Assembly: GCA_017626305.1 (NCBI GenBank)
Contig: JAGAIW010000116.1
Coordinates: forward strand, 1-64,000
DNA length: 64,000 nucleotides
DNA from: Clostridia bacterium
GTDB lineage: Bacteria; Bacillota; Clostridia; Christensenellales; Borkfalkiaceae
Direction of reading: 5' to 3'
Below, piece after piece: positions 31,828-40,107 of this stretch. Position 1 is the first letter of the stretch. Each line of letters starts with the position of its first letter. Made by a program: the position numbers and the translations under genes. The notes under the pieces are model-generated. The model searched no databases. It was not told the origin of the DNA and was given only the letters and a program-made list of their open reading frames with translations.

Positions 31828-32049
31828 ATGCAAATGTGTCCATGGTGTGGTAAATTATATGATGAATCGGAATACTGTTACTGTCCATATTGTTCTGGGG
31901 AAATAGGAGACGATAAGAGTGAAAAATATTTTAAAAATTGCCCGAACTGTGGCGGTATTATGTATTGGGATGGTTGTTGGGAATGCACAGATTGTGGGGA
32001 AGAAATTGATTCTGACGAAAATGACCATGATGGCGTGATAGAATATTAA
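31828..32049 (+). CDS. small double zinc-ribbon protein
   Basis: A 73-residue acidic protein with eight or more cysteines in C-x2-C pairs: MCPWCG, CYCPYCS, NCPNCG and ECTDCG. These are arranged as two zinc ribbons, with an Asp/Glu-rich tail. There are no other domains. A ribosome site AGGGGAT lies upstream. The function is unknown; small zinc-ribbon proteins often bind nucleic acids or other proteins. It belongs to the AT-rich island and is probably expressed with the lipoprotein gene. Confidence 0.7.
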   Translation: MQMCPWCGKLYDESEYCYCPYCSGEIGDDKSEKYFKNCPNCGGIMYWDGCWECTDCGEEIDSDENDHDGVIEY

Positions 32050-32142
32050 TTGTAAATTCTGGTTATCGTTAAAATTTAAACTATGTCAAAAAGCACTTAT
32101 CCTAAAAGACAGGAGAGAAAAAGATATCAATGGAAGTAAAGC

Positions 32143-32517
32143 ATGCAAGAGAAAAAGCAGAGTGTAAATAAAAATTATTCAATTGGTGCATTTTTGAATA
32201 AACATAAAAAAGAAGTTATTATCGTGTCAAGCATAATAGGGATAATAGGTATTACTGTTTTGGCAGGGGTTGGTATCAGATATAAATCTTTAAAAAAGTG
32301 GTTAAAAAAAGCGACGGTAGAAGATTTAAAAGAAGTAAGAAATAATGCGCACTCTGAATGGAAGCAACATACAATAAATGATGAATATCGTGGTAAGTTA
32401 TGGGGTTTAATACAATATCTAGATAGAAAGATAAATGAGAGTGAGTGGGCGGGTAAAACTCCAAAAGCTCCTGTGTATCCACGTGAGCATGGACATAATT
32501 TATATAAGAGAGATTAA
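32143..32517 (+). CDS. single-pass membrane protein, unknown function
   Basis: A 124-residue protein. A basic start of about 26 residues precedes one membrane helix (VIIVSSIIGIIGITVLAGVG, residues 27-46). A cytoplasmic or extracellular charged helical domain follows (KATVEDLKEVRNNAHSEW, then LWGLIQYLDRKI), ending in a proline/histidine-rich tail. The start is not certain: AGGAGAG lies 25 bases upstream and an out-of-frame ATG is closer to it. It is the third gene of the AT-rich island, and no family is recognised. Confidence 0.6.
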   Translation: MQEKKQSVNKNYSIGAFLNKHKKEVIIVSSIIGIIGITVLAGVGIRYKSLKKWLKKATVEDLKEVRNNAHSEWKQHTINDEYRGKLWGLIQYLDRKINESEWAGKTPKAPVYPREHGHNLYKRD

Positions 32518-32561
32518 ATTTCAATCAGTATTTCAATGAGAGAAATGCTCGTTGTTCACAA

Positions 32562-32596
32562 AAAAGACATGGTTTCATAACCGTGTCTTTTTTGGC
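32562..32596 (+). terminator. terminator at the right end of the AT-rich island
   Basis: GACATGGTT-TCAT-AACCGTGTC with one G-T pair, then TTTTTT. It is a near copy of the tRNA-Ser terminator at 30977-31013. Confidence 0.85.
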
Positions 32597-32605
32597 GCAG
32601 AAGAC
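32583..32605 (-). repeat. inverted copy of the tRNA-Ser 3' end and its spacer
   Basis: On the minus strand these 23 bases equal 30965-30987: the last bases of tRNA-Ser(GCU) through CC and the A run to GACAC. Together with 31135-31147 it marks the AT-rich island as bounded by tRNA-derived sequence on both sides. Confidence 0.85.
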
Positions 32606-32649
32606 ATATTCCGCATTCTTCTTTGCTATTTTCGGCGTGTATAAAATTC

Positions 32650-32678
32650 TTGCAATTTTCATAAAAATATGCTATAAT
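32650..32678 (+). promoter_or_regulatory. sigma-A promoter of ppa
   Basis: -35 TTGCAA (32650-32655), 17-base spacer, -10 TATAAT (32673-32678), followed by AAAGGAGAG. Confidence 0.82.
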
Positions 32679-32700
32679 AAACAAAAGGAGAGAAGTAATT

Positions 32701-33231
32701 ATGAACATTTGGCACGATATTGACCCGAAACGCATTTCCGCAAAACATTTTGAAGTGTTTATTGAAATTCCCAAGGGCTGTAAAGCAAAATACGAATTAG
32801 ACAAAGAAACGGGCTTACTCCGTTTGGATAGAGTATTATACACGTCCACGGTATATCCTGCAAATTACGGTTTTATTCCGCGCACGTACGCGGACGACGG
32901 CGATCCGTTAGACGTTCTCGTTTTATGCGGCGAAACCATTTATCCGTCCACGTTGGTTACCTGCTATCCTATCGGCGTTATTAAAATGATCGACGGGGGC
33001 TCGTTAGACGAAAAAATCATAGCCGTACCCATACAAGACCCTACGTATAAGGACTACTACGATATCAAAGAATTGCCCAAGCACGTTTTTGACGAAATGA
33101 TGCACTTTTTTGAAGTGTATAAATCACTCGAACACAAGCATACGGCGGTAAAAGAAATATGCCATCGCGACGAAGCGATGGACGTTATCAATAAATGTAT
33201 CGACGCTTATAAACGGGAGTTTGAAAAATAA
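32701..33231 (+). CDS. ppa: inorganic pyrophosphatase, family I
   Basis: Soluble Mg-dependent pyrophosphatase that hydrolyses pyrophosphate to phosphate and pulls biosynthetic reactions forward. It has 176 residues, typical of the bacterial family I enzyme. Active-site signatures: IPKGCKAKYELDKETG near residue 20, YPANYGFIPRTYADDGDPLD near 52 (the diagnostic DGDPLD aspartates) and IDGGSLDEKIIAVP near 95. The C-terminus has the helical FFEVYKSLEHK. Start is behind AAGGAGAG. It is a single-gene unit on the chromosomal side of the AT-rich island. Confidence 0.97.
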   Translation: MNIWHDIDPKRISAKHFEVFIEIPKGCKAKYELDKETGLLRLDRVLYTSTVYPANYGFIPRTYADDGDPLDVLVLCGETIYPSTLVTCYPIGVIKMIDGGSLDEKIIAVPIQDPTYKDYYDIKELPKHVFDEMMHFFEVYKSLEHKHTAVKEICHRDEAMDVINKCIDAYKREFEK

Positions 33232-33296
33232 AGCGGAAAATTGCCGAAAGTTCTCAAAAAAATTTGCGTAATTGAGAAATTTAACGGGAAAGAATA

Positions 33297-33325
33297 TTGA
33301 CAATATTGTAAAAAAGCGGTATAAT
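33297..33325 (+). promoter_or_regulatory. sigma-A promoter of the paralogous membrane protein pair
   Basis: -35 TTGACA (33297-33302), 17-base spacer, -10 TATAAT (33320-33325). Confidence 0.83.
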
Positions 33326-33387
33326 GAAATAGGAGTAAAACTCATATTTGAGAAAAATCCAAAAAAAGCATGCAAGGAGAGCAAGTT

Positions 33388-34518
33388 ATGAAGCGCAGAC
33401 CCTTGAACAATACGTACTTAAAAAAACGTATAAACACGGTACATAGTCGGGCGAAATTTGCTGGGGTATTCTATATGTTGGGTACGCTGGCGTTGGCTGC
33501 CGTACTCGTACTGACGACGTTGGTGGATAATACCTGTTTAGGTACGGCGGCATTCCCTGCGTTTGCCATGCCCGTACTTACGTTCTATCAGCCGTTTATG
33601 ACGTTATTTGCGAATTTGCAAAGCCTTTCGATGGAAATCTTAATCGACGCAACAGTAGCGGCGTTATACGCTATTTTGTTGCTCGTTTTGCTTTGCAATA
33701 TTCTCGGTAGCTTTGCAAAGCTCCGTTGGCTGTTTAAACGTCGCGCAAGTTACGTTCACGGCTTTAACCGTAATATGTACGCTATGGACGCAATGGGCAA
33801 ACGCTTTGCATCGTCGTTTGCGGCGGCTATCATTTTGTATTTGCAAATTTATCTGTTGACGGACGGCGCGGCGTTGAATACCTTCTCGTATGCCTTTTTA
33901 GCCGTCGGCGGATTTTTCCATATTCTTTGCGGACTTGTCGGCGGCAACGCAACCCTGTTCAGCAAAGGGGAAACCACGCAGGAAGAACCGCGTGAGTTCG
34001 GCGTATTCGTGTTCTTTATCCGCAACCTTATTCAAATTGCGGCGGTAGGGGGAATTCTCTACTTCCTTATTCCCCAAAGCGCAATCGTCCCCGCTTTACT
34101 TGACGTCGTGCAAAAAGTCGCGATTGAACAAAACGTGGAATGGCTGACGGCAAACCTTATGACGCTCGTTCCTGCTATGGCGGAGCTTGTGGCTTGGCTT
34201 TGTATTCTCGTGCTTATCAAACACGCAACCGCGCCCACGGAATATAACCGCGACGGCATGGACGGAGCGGGTATGAATAATTTTGCCGTATTTTCTTTCT
34301 TGACGGCGGCGTGCTTGGCGGCAATCGCTATCCTGCCCATGGTGCAAATCACACCTGCTTTATCGCAAGAAGCTTTGACGGCGTTTATACTTTCTGCCGT
34401 TATCGCGTTCGTTGCGTTCTTGCTGGACCTTATCGTTCGTCCCCGTCATCACGACGACCCCGACGACGACCCCGATATGGAAGCGTATTTGCAGGGCAAT
34501 AACCAAACGATCGTATAA
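33388..34518 (+). CDS. multi-pass membrane protein, paralogue 1
   Basis: A 376-residue integral membrane protein from the ATG at 33388 behind AAGGAG. It has about eight hydrophobic helices, for example FYMLGTLALAAVLVLTTLV, AALYAILLLVLLCNILGSF and FAVFSFLTAACLAAIAIL. Between helices 2 and 3 lies the basic segment NRNMYAMDAMGKRFASSF, conserved in the next protein. The tail is acidic (DDPDDDPDMEAYLQGN). There is no recognised family, signal peptide or enzymatic motif. It is followed after 48 bases by a clear paralogue, so the two probably act together, perhaps as a heteromeric membrane complex (inferred). Confidence 0.8.
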   Translation: MKRRPLNNTYLKKRINTVHSRAKFAGVFYMLGTLALAAVLVLTTLVDNTCLGTAAFPAFAMPVLTFYQPFMTLFANLQSLSMEILIDATVAALYAILLLVLLCNILGSFAKLRWLFKRRASYVHGFNRNMYAMDAMGKRFASSFAAAIILYLQIYLLTDGAALNTFSYAFLAVGGFFHILCGLVGGNATLFSKGETTQEEPREFGVFVFFIRNLIQIAAVGGILYFLIPQSAIVPALLDVVQKVAIEQNVEWLTANLMTLVPAMAELVAWLCILVLIKHATAPTEYNRDGMDGAGMNNFAVFSFLTAACLAAIAILPMVQITPALSQEALTAFILSAVIAFVAFLLDLIVRPRHHDDPDDDPDMEAYLQGNNQTIV

Positions 34519-34566
34519 TTAGCGGCATAAGCTGCAAAACATAAACAAAGCGAAGGAGATTTTTCG

Positions 34567-36156
34567 ATGAAAGGGTATCAATCGAGAAGAACAAACTCTA
34601 TCGGCAGACGGGTTCGAGTCGTGCACCGCAAGGCAAAATTTGTCGGCAGCCTGTATTTGATTGCAACGCTTGCGCTGGTGGCGTTGGCGTATTTGTTCCC
34701 CGTGCTCGTCGTAAACGGTCAGCCGTTGGATATCACCAACTTCTACCTGCCGTTTACAACGGTGATGAGCGGTGAACTCAACTGGCTTGCGCTGGTTACG
34801 TCTGCGTCGTACGCGCTGATTTTGCTGGTAGGTGCAATCAACGTACTTAAAAGCCTGTCCCTTTTGGGAAGACTTTTGAAAGAAACGTCCCGTTACAATC
34901 GCAATATGCGCGCCATGGACGGTTTGGGTAAGGCGTACTCGTCGACGTTCGCCGTAATCCTGTCGCTGTATTTGCAAATGTATTTGCTCCAACCCGTAGC
35001 AACGGCGGCAATTTTATGGGTAAACGGCGCAATCATTCTCGGCGTAGCCGTATTTTTCCACTTCCTTTGCGGAATATGGTCGGCAAAGGTTAGCCGTTTC
35101 TATATCGACGAGAATAAAACCGTTGCCGAAGAAACGCGTGAATGTGGCGTATTTACCTATTTCTTCCGCAATTTGATGCAAATTGCCGCAATCGGCGGTA
35201 TTGCTTATTACATGGCGGAAACGAACGAACTGTACCGCATTATCGCTATCGTGGAAGGCTTGCTTGCAGGCATGTTCGACTTGAACGTCGTTATCGTCGT
35301 CGGTTTGCAGCTGTTGATGCTCCTTTGCATGTTCGTCATGATTAAGCACGCTACGGCGGCTACCGAATACAACCTGTACGGTATCGAAGGCAAGGGAATG
35401 AAAAACTATCGCGTGTTCTCGTTCCTTGTGTTTGCCGCGGCGGCAGGACTGTTCGTTTGGACGTATTTACAAACGCAAATTATCGCCTTGGGTTATGCGA
35501 TTATCGCAGGGGTTGCACTTGTCGTATTCTTGCTTGATTGCTTTGTCAAGACGCGTCAAAAGAAGGTGGAAAAGGACGAAAACGACCTTCCCGTTAAGAA
35601 TAAAGCGCAACGCAACGACGCAGTAGCTCCTATGAACGCACCTGCTCCCGTAGTAGCGCCTGCGCCTATGGCGTCAATGCCTACGCAACAGCAACCTATT
35701 TACATACAAGGCGCAACGCAACCCGTGTACGTTCCTATCTACTATCCGTACCCGCAACAGCCCGCGGCGGTAGCGTATCCCTATCCCGTAGCGTATTCTG
35801 CTCCTGCTGCACAGGAACAGCCTGCGGCGGTGGCTTTGCCCGTTCCTGAATACAAAAAACCCGAACCTGCGCCTGCTCCCGCGCACATTCAACCCACCCC
35901 TTCGCCCATAGCGGCAAGGGAAGAAGCGGAAGAAAAGGCGAAACAGGCGGAAAAGCAGGAAGAAAAGCCTATGCATTACGACGGCGAAGTGAAGGAAATG
36001 CCCGCTACGCTTGATCCTACCAAGAAATATACGGTAAGATGTCCTAACTGTGGCACGAAAGTACAAGTAACGCAAGCTACGCCCTTCCACCGTTGCCCTG
36101 TATGCGACAAGGTATTCACTTTGCGCACTTTTGAAGCGTATACGAAAAAGAACTAA
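34567..36156 (+). CDS. multi-pass membrane protein with C-terminal zinc ribbon, paralogue 2
   Basis: A 529-residue paralogue of the preceding protein. The membrane domain (1-330) shares the order of helices and the segment NRNMRAMDGLGKAYSSTF near residue 115. A Pro/Ala/Gln-rich linker follows (about 345-465, with repeated PAPAP and YPYP words), then a charged helix, and a C-terminal four-cysteine zinc ribbon (RCPNCGTKV and RCPVCDKVF, 491-515). The ribbon is presumably cytoplasmic and resembles the one in the 29401 protein. AAGGAG lies upstream. Family is not recognised. A membrane-tethered zinc ribbon suggests a signalling or scaffold role, but this is open. Confidence 0.8.
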   Translation: MKGYQSRRTNSIGRRVRVVHRKAKFVGSLYLIATLALVALAYLFPVLVVNGQPLDITNFYLPFTTVMSGELNWLALVTSASYALILLVGAINVLKSLSLLGRLLKETSRYNRNMRAMDGLGKAYSSTFAVILSLYLQMYLLQPVATAAILWVNGAIILGVAVFFHFLCGIWSAKVSRFYIDENKTVAEETRECGVFTYFFRNLMQIAAIGGIAYYMAETNELYRIIAIVEGLLAGMFDLNVVIVVGLQLLMLLCMFVMIKHATAATEYNLYGIEGKGMKNYRVFSFLVFAAAAGLFVWTYLQTQIIALGYAIIAGVALVVFLLDCFVKTRQKKVEKDENDLPVKNKAQRNDAVAPMNAPAPVVAPAPMASMPTQQQPIYIQGATQPVYVPIYYPYPQQPAAVAYPYPVAYSAPAAQEQPAAVALPVPEYKKPEPAPAPAHIQPTPSPIAAREEAEEKAKQAEKQEEKPMHYDGEVKEMPATLDPTKKYTVRCPNCGTKVQVTQATPFHRCPVCDKVFTLRTFEAYTKKN

Positions 36157-36171
36157 GCACGAAGAAAATTG

Positions 36172-36203
36172 ACCGCCCTTTGGGACGAGTTCCAAGGGGC
36201 GGT
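36172..36203 (+). other. hairpin between the membrane protein pair and proS
   Basis: ACCGCCCTTTGGGA and TTCCAAGGGGCGGT form a long stem around CGAG. Only TTTC follows, so termination would be weak; proS may be partly transcribed from upstream. No T-box motif is present before proS. Confidence 0.6.
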
Positions 36204-36229
36204 TTCAAAGTATAAGGAGTTAGAGAAAC

Positions 36230-37660
36230 ATGGCAAAAGAAACGCAATTTGTCGAACAAATCGCAGATATCAATCAAGATTTTCCGAAATGGTACACCGA
36301 CGTGGTTCTGAAAACTAAGCTCGTAGACTACGGCCCTGTCAAAGGCACAATGGTCATTCGCCCGTACGGCTACGCCATTTGGGAAAACATTCAAAACGAA
36401 ATGAACAAGCGCTTTAAAACGCGCGGCGTAGAAAACGCATATTTTCCTTTGCTCATTCCCATGAGCTACTTCACCAAAGAGGCGGAACACGTAGAAGGTT
36501 TTGCACCCGAAATTGCCGTCGTGACGGTGGCGGGTGGGGAAGAGCTTGCCGAGCCTTTGGCAATCCGTCCCACGTCTGAAACGATTATCGGTACAATGTG
36601 TTCTAAGTGGGTGCAATCCTATCGCGATTTGCCCTTAAAAGTCAATCAATGGTGTAACGTTATGCGTTGGGAAAAGACGACCCGTCCGTTCCTTCGTACC
36701 AGCGAATTTTTATGGCAGGAAGGGCATACCGTTCACGCCACCGAGCAGGAAGCGGAAGAAGAAACGCAAGCTATGCTTGAAATTTATAAGGAATTTGCCG
36801 AAAACTGCTTGGCTATCCCCGTTTTAACGGGTAGAAAGACGGAAAAAGAGAAATTTGCGGGCGCTGTGGCTACGTACACTATGGAAGCTATGATGCGCGA
36901 CGGCAAAAGCTTGCAGGCAGGTACTTCCCACTATTTAGGGCAAAACTTCGCTACGGCGTTTGATATCAAGTATTTGGGGAATGAAGGCTCGTTGCAAACG
37001 GCGTACACGACGTCTTGGGGCGTTTCTACCCGTCTAATCGGCGCGATTATCATGACGCACGGGGATGAACGCGGCTTGGCGATTCCGCCCGTCGTTGCGC
37101 CCGTACAATGCGTTATCGTGCCTATTGCCGCAAGAAAAGGCGGCGTCGTGGAAGCGTGCGAAACTTTGAAAGAAAAGCTGGAAAACGCAGGTATCCGCGT
37201 GACGTTTGATAATACCGATAATAGCCCCGGTTGGAAGTTTAACGAATGGGAAATGAAAGGCGTTCCCGTGCGTATCGAGCTTGGCCCGCGCGATATCGAA
37301 ACAGGTAAAATGATTTGCGCGCGCCGTGATACGTTGGAAAAATCGGAAGCGTCTTTGGAAAATGCGGTGGAAGAAGTCAAGGCTTTGCTTGCCGACGTGC
37401 AAAAGAATATGTTAGAGCGTGCGCGTAACCGCCGCGACGAACGCATTATCTATGCAGACGATATCGACGGTATTTTGGCTGGCGTAGAACAAGGTAATTT
37501 CGTTAAGGCGGGTTGGTGCGGCTGCCGTGAATGTGAAGACAAAATCAAAGAAGAAACGGGCGCTACGGCGCGTGTATTCGCTGAAAACGAAACCGCTAAG
37601 GAATGTGCAGTATGTAAAAAACCTGCAAAACACGTGATTATCTACGCAAGAGCATATTAA
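36230..37660 (+). CDS. proS: prolyl-tRNA synthetase, short archaeal/eukaryote-type
   Basis: Charges tRNA-Pro with proline; class II synthetase of 476 residues, without the editing insertion of the long bacterial type. Motif 1 region: YGYAIWENIQNEMNKRFK. Motif 2: VMRWEKTTRPFLRTSEFLWQ near residue 145. Motif 3: THGDERGLAIPPVVAP near 270. The C-terminal zinc-binding domain has GWCGCRECEDKI and ECAVCKKP and ends in the aromatic Tyr typical of this type. AAGGAG precedes the start, and a strong terminator follows. The archaeal-type form is common in clostridia and mycoplasmas. Confidence 0.96.
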   Translation: MAKETQFVEQIADINQDFPKWYTDVVLKTKLVDYGPVKGTMVIRPYGYAIWENIQNEMNKRFKTRGVENAYFPLLIPMSYFTKEAEHVEGFAPEIAVVTVAGGEELAEPLAIRPTSETIIGTMCSKWVQSYRDLPLKVNQWCNVMRWEKTTRPFLRTSEFLWQEGHTVHATEQEAEEETQAMLEIYKEFAENCLAIPVLTGRKTEKEKFAGAVATYTMEAMMRDGKSLQAGTSHYLGQNFATAFDIKYLGNEGSLQTAYTTSWGVSTRLIGAIIMTHGDERGLAIPPVVAPVQCVIVPIAARKGGVVEACETLKEKLENAGIRVTFDNTDNSPGWKFNEWEMKGVPVRIELGPRDIETGKMICARRDTLEKSEASLENAVEEVKALLADVQKNMLERARNRRDERIIYADDIDGILAGVEQGNFVKAGWCGCRECEDKIKEETGATARVFAENETAKECAVCKKPAKHVIIYARAY

Positions 37661-37673
37661 AGAAAATACAACC

Positions 37674-37701
37674 AAAAGACCCGATTTTTCGGGTCTTTTT
37701 T
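37674..37701 (+). terminator. terminator of proS
   Basis: AAAAGACCCGA-TTTT-TCGGGTC followed by TTTTTT. Confidence 0.9.
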
Positions 37702-37840
37702 GCGTTCAACGCATACATGGGTGGCAGATTTTGCGTTTTTCGGGTAAAAAATCGCTAAAAACCTGTGAAAGCAAGCGTGTTTTTTTACGTAAAAAAGCCG
37801 TGAAAGCCTTATAAAATAAGCGAAAAAGCGCGTTACGCAC

Positions 37841-37869
37841 TTGACGAACGACTAAAAAAATGGTATTAT
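37841..37869 (+). promoter_or_regulatory. promoter giving a leaderless mRNA for the XRE membrane regulator
   Basis: -35 TTGACG (37841-37846), 17-base spacer, -10 TATTAT (37864-37869). Only six bases separate the -10 from the ATG at 37876 and no ribosome site is present. Confidence 0.7.
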
Positions 37870-37875
37870 AATGTT

Positions 37876-38565
37876 ATGGAAAACGTAAATGAAATCAATC
37901 GTAAAATCGGAAAAAACCTTGCGTGCTACCGCAAAGCGGTAGGATTGACGCAAGCAGAGCTTGCCGAGAAGATCAATTACTCGGATAAATCCGTTTCAAA
38001 ATGGGAGTCGGGCAACGGCGTCCCTGACGTGTATATTCTCATGCAGCTTGCTAAGCTGTACGGCGTTACCGTCAACGATTTACTTGCCGACGACGCGGAA
38101 GAAAAGGCGGAAATCTTAACGGCGGCGCAGCCGATTAACCGCAAAAAGAAAATCGGGTTACATATTCTCATTATGCTGCTTTCTTGCGGAATCGTATGGT
38201 TGACGGCGACTTGTTTGTTCGTGGGACTTTGGCTGTGGCAGCCGCAAGGGTACGCATGGCTGACGTTTATCTACGCCATTCCCGTTAACGCCATTCTTAT
38301 GATTGTGTATGCAGGCGTTTGGAAATATCGACTGGTCAACTTTCTTTCGGTGTCCACGCTCATTTGGACGGCGCTAACGGCGTTGTATTTAACCATTCGC
38401 GCGGTTTTTATTACCATAGGTTGGGCATACGGTGCGCTTTGGTGCTTGTTTTTAATCGGTATTCCGTTGCAAATTTTAGAAGTGCTTTGGGTGTTCTTCC
38501 GTACGCTGTTTAAAAGAACGGAAAAGAAATCGCAACAAGAAAATAAATCGGAACAAGAAGAATAA
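37876..38565 (+). CDS. XRE-family regulator with membrane domain
   Basis: A 229-residue protein with an N-terminal Cro/CI helix-turn-helix (residues 8-65; LTQAELAEKINYSDKSVSKW, then VPDVYILMQLAKLYGVTVND). Four hydrophobic helices follow (about 92-210, e.g. IGLHILIMLLSCGIVWLTAT), and the tail is charged Glu/Lys-rich. This layout is frequent in clostridia and suggests a membrane-bound repressor that senses envelope state. The start has no ribosome site and appears leaderless. The mcsA gene begins 21 bases after its stop, so it probably forms the first gene of the mcsA-mcsB-clpC transcript, where other Firmicutes have ctsR. Confidence 0.88.
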   Translation: MENVNEINRKIGKNLACYRKAVGLTQAELAEKINYSDKSVSKWESGNGVPDVYILMQLAKLYGVTVNDLLADDAEEKAEILTAAQPINRKKKIGLHILIMLLSCGIVWLTATCLFVGLWLWQPQGYAWLTFIYAIPVNAILMIVYAGVWKYRLVNFLSVSTLIWTALTALYLTIRAVFITIGWAYGALWCLFLIGIPLQILEVLWVFFRTLFKRTEKKSQQENKSEQEE

Positions 38566-38586
38566 AAATCAATTTGGGGAAAGAAC

Positions 38587-39063
38587 ATGCTTTGCGGCAA
38601 CTGTAAAAAAAATCAAGCGACGAAAACGTATAAGCAAATCAAACAGGGCAGAACGGAAACGTCGTACTACTGTTTGGATTGCTATCATAAGCTTTTCGTA
38701 TACGTAGACGATACGCACGGGGAAGAACGCACCGTTTGCCCGTATTGTGCTGCGACGGTGGCGGAAATCAAAAAACGCAAGCTCGTCGGCTGCGCGTATT
38801 GTTATAAAACGCTACAAACCGCCGTTTTGCCCATGGTAGAAAGAATGCAGGGCAGTCAAGCCCATCAAGGCAAAGCGCCGTATGAAACGGAGTCCGAACG
38901 CATCATTCGCCGCCGCAACGAATTGCGTTGTATTGCCCAAAAATACAAAGACGAAAAAGATTACGAAGGCGTTCGCGCGTGTGAAACGGCGTTGACGCAG
39001 CTGGAAGAAGAAGGAAAGGAGACGTTCGTATGGCAACAGCCCCCGCTTTTATCCAAACCATAG
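38587..39063 (+). CDS. mcsA: McsA-like activator of protein arginine kinase
   Basis: A 158-residue protein with two pairs of zinc-binding CxxC motifs (MLCGNCKKN; YCLDCYHK; VCPYCAAT; GCAYCYKT) and a C-terminal UVR-type helix pair (RRNELRCIAQKYKDEKDYEG near residue 108). This is the McsA layout. McsA activates the arginine kinase McsB and links it to ClpC in protein quality control. GGGGAAAG precedes the start. The gene overlaps mcsB by 34 bases. Confidence 0.92.
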   Translation: MLCGNCKKNQATKTYKQIKQGRTETSYYCLDCYHKLFVYVDDTHGEERTVCPYCAATVAEIKKRKLVGCAYCYKTLQTAVLPMVERMQGSQAHQGKAPYETESERIIRRRNELRCIAQKYKDEKDYEGVRACETALTQLEEEGKETFVWQQPPLLSKP

Positions 39064-40061
39064 TCACGTCTACCCGTATTCGCCTTGCCCGCAATCTTGC
39101 GGCGTATCCCTTCCCCCAAAAGCTTACCGAGCGTTTGGCGGCGGAAGTGGTATGTCTTGTGGAGAACGCGCTTGGACGCTTGGACGAGTTCACGAAAAAC
39201 GACCTTTCCGTCATGGACGAGCAACGGGCGCTTTTGCTGCAAGAACAGCACCTAGTCAGTCCTGCGCTCATTCGTCAAAAGGGAACGGTGTTTCTCTCCG
39301 CCGATAAATCGGTGGAGCAGTCCATTTCTATTATGGTCAACGAAGAAGACCATCTTCGTCAGCAGTATATTTGCAAGGGTTTTGATTTATTCAAAGCCTA
39401 CGAAGGCATTAGCGGTATTGACGAAGGCTTGGCGACGTCCTTGCAGTTCGCTTACGATAATAAGCTTGGCTATCTCACCGCTTGTCCGAGCAACGTCGGC
39501 ACGGGTATGCGCGCGTCCGTTATGATGTTTTTACCGGGGCTTGCCTTGCGGAAAGAGTTAGAAGGGTATATTCCCCAGCTCAAAGCCGAAGGGCTCACCG
39601 TTCGCGGCGTGTTTGGAGAAGGTACGGCGGCGGAAGGATATAGTTATCAGGTAAGTAACGAACGTACTATGGGCAAATCGGAAGGCGAGCTGTTAGAAGA
39701 AATGGTTCGTACGACCATGAATCTTTGCGATAAAGAAATTCGGGCAAGAGAGAAGTTACTCAAAGAGAAAAAACTGCCCCTTCGCGACGCGTGCTTGCGT
39801 GCGTACGGACTGCTCACCAACTGCGCTACGCTTTCGCAAAACGAGCTCACGGACGGTATGGTGAAATTAAAACTGGGTATGGCGCTTGGATTTTTCAAGG
39901 CGAGAGATATCCATGCGTTTAACGATTTTCTTGCGGATATGCGCCCTGCGTCCTTCCGCTTGGAAAACAATCTTCGCGGCGCAACCGAACGGGAATGTAG
40001 TATCGCCCGTGCGGAAATCGTAGGACAGGTATTACCGGAGCTGATGCTCCGTATTGATTAG
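39030..40061 (+). CDS. mcsB: protein arginine kinase McsB
   Basis: ATP:guanido phosphotransferase-family kinase that phosphorylates arginines in client proteins, marking them for ClpCP. It has 343 residues. The signature CPSNVGTGMRASVMMFLPG lies near residue 150, with the catalytic cysteine. The N-terminal VTSTRIRLARNLAAYPFP and IMVNEEDHLR near 104 are conserved nucleotide and substrate elements. It starts inside mcsA behind GGAAAGGAG. The pathway needs McsA (upstream) and ClpC (downstream), both present. A hairpin lies at its stop codon. Confidence 0.96.
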   Translation: MATAPAFIQTIVTSTRIRLARNLAAYPFPQKLTERLAAEVVCLVENALGRLDEFTKNDLSVMDEQRALLLQEQHLVSPALIRQKGTVFLSADKSVEQSISIMVNEEDHLRQQYICKGFDLFKAYEGISGIDEGLATSLQFAYDNKLGYLTACPSNVGTGMRASVMMFLPGLALRKELEGYIPQLKAEGLTVRGVFGEGTAAEGYSYQVSNERTMGKSEGELLEEMVRTTMNLCDKEIRAREKLLKEKKLPLRDACLRAYGLLTNCATLSQNELTDGMVKLKLGMALGFFKARDIHAFNDFLADMRPASFRLENNLRGATERECSIARAEIVGQVLPELMLRID

Positions 40062-40079
40062 CCATTCCGTAATGGCTAA
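40058..40079 (+). other. intercistronic hairpin between mcsB and clpC
   Basis: TTAGCCATT-CCGT-AATGGCTAA, perfect 9-bp stem overlapping the mcsB stop codon. No T run follows. It may mark mRNA processing or translation control rather than termination. Confidence 0.7.
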
Positions 40080-40107
40080 CGGATAAAAAAGAAAGGGAAG
40101 GAAAAGT

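Noticed and set aside
36172-36203. Hairpin before proS as a factor-independent terminator
   Set aside because: It lacks a following T run; annotated only as a hairpin.
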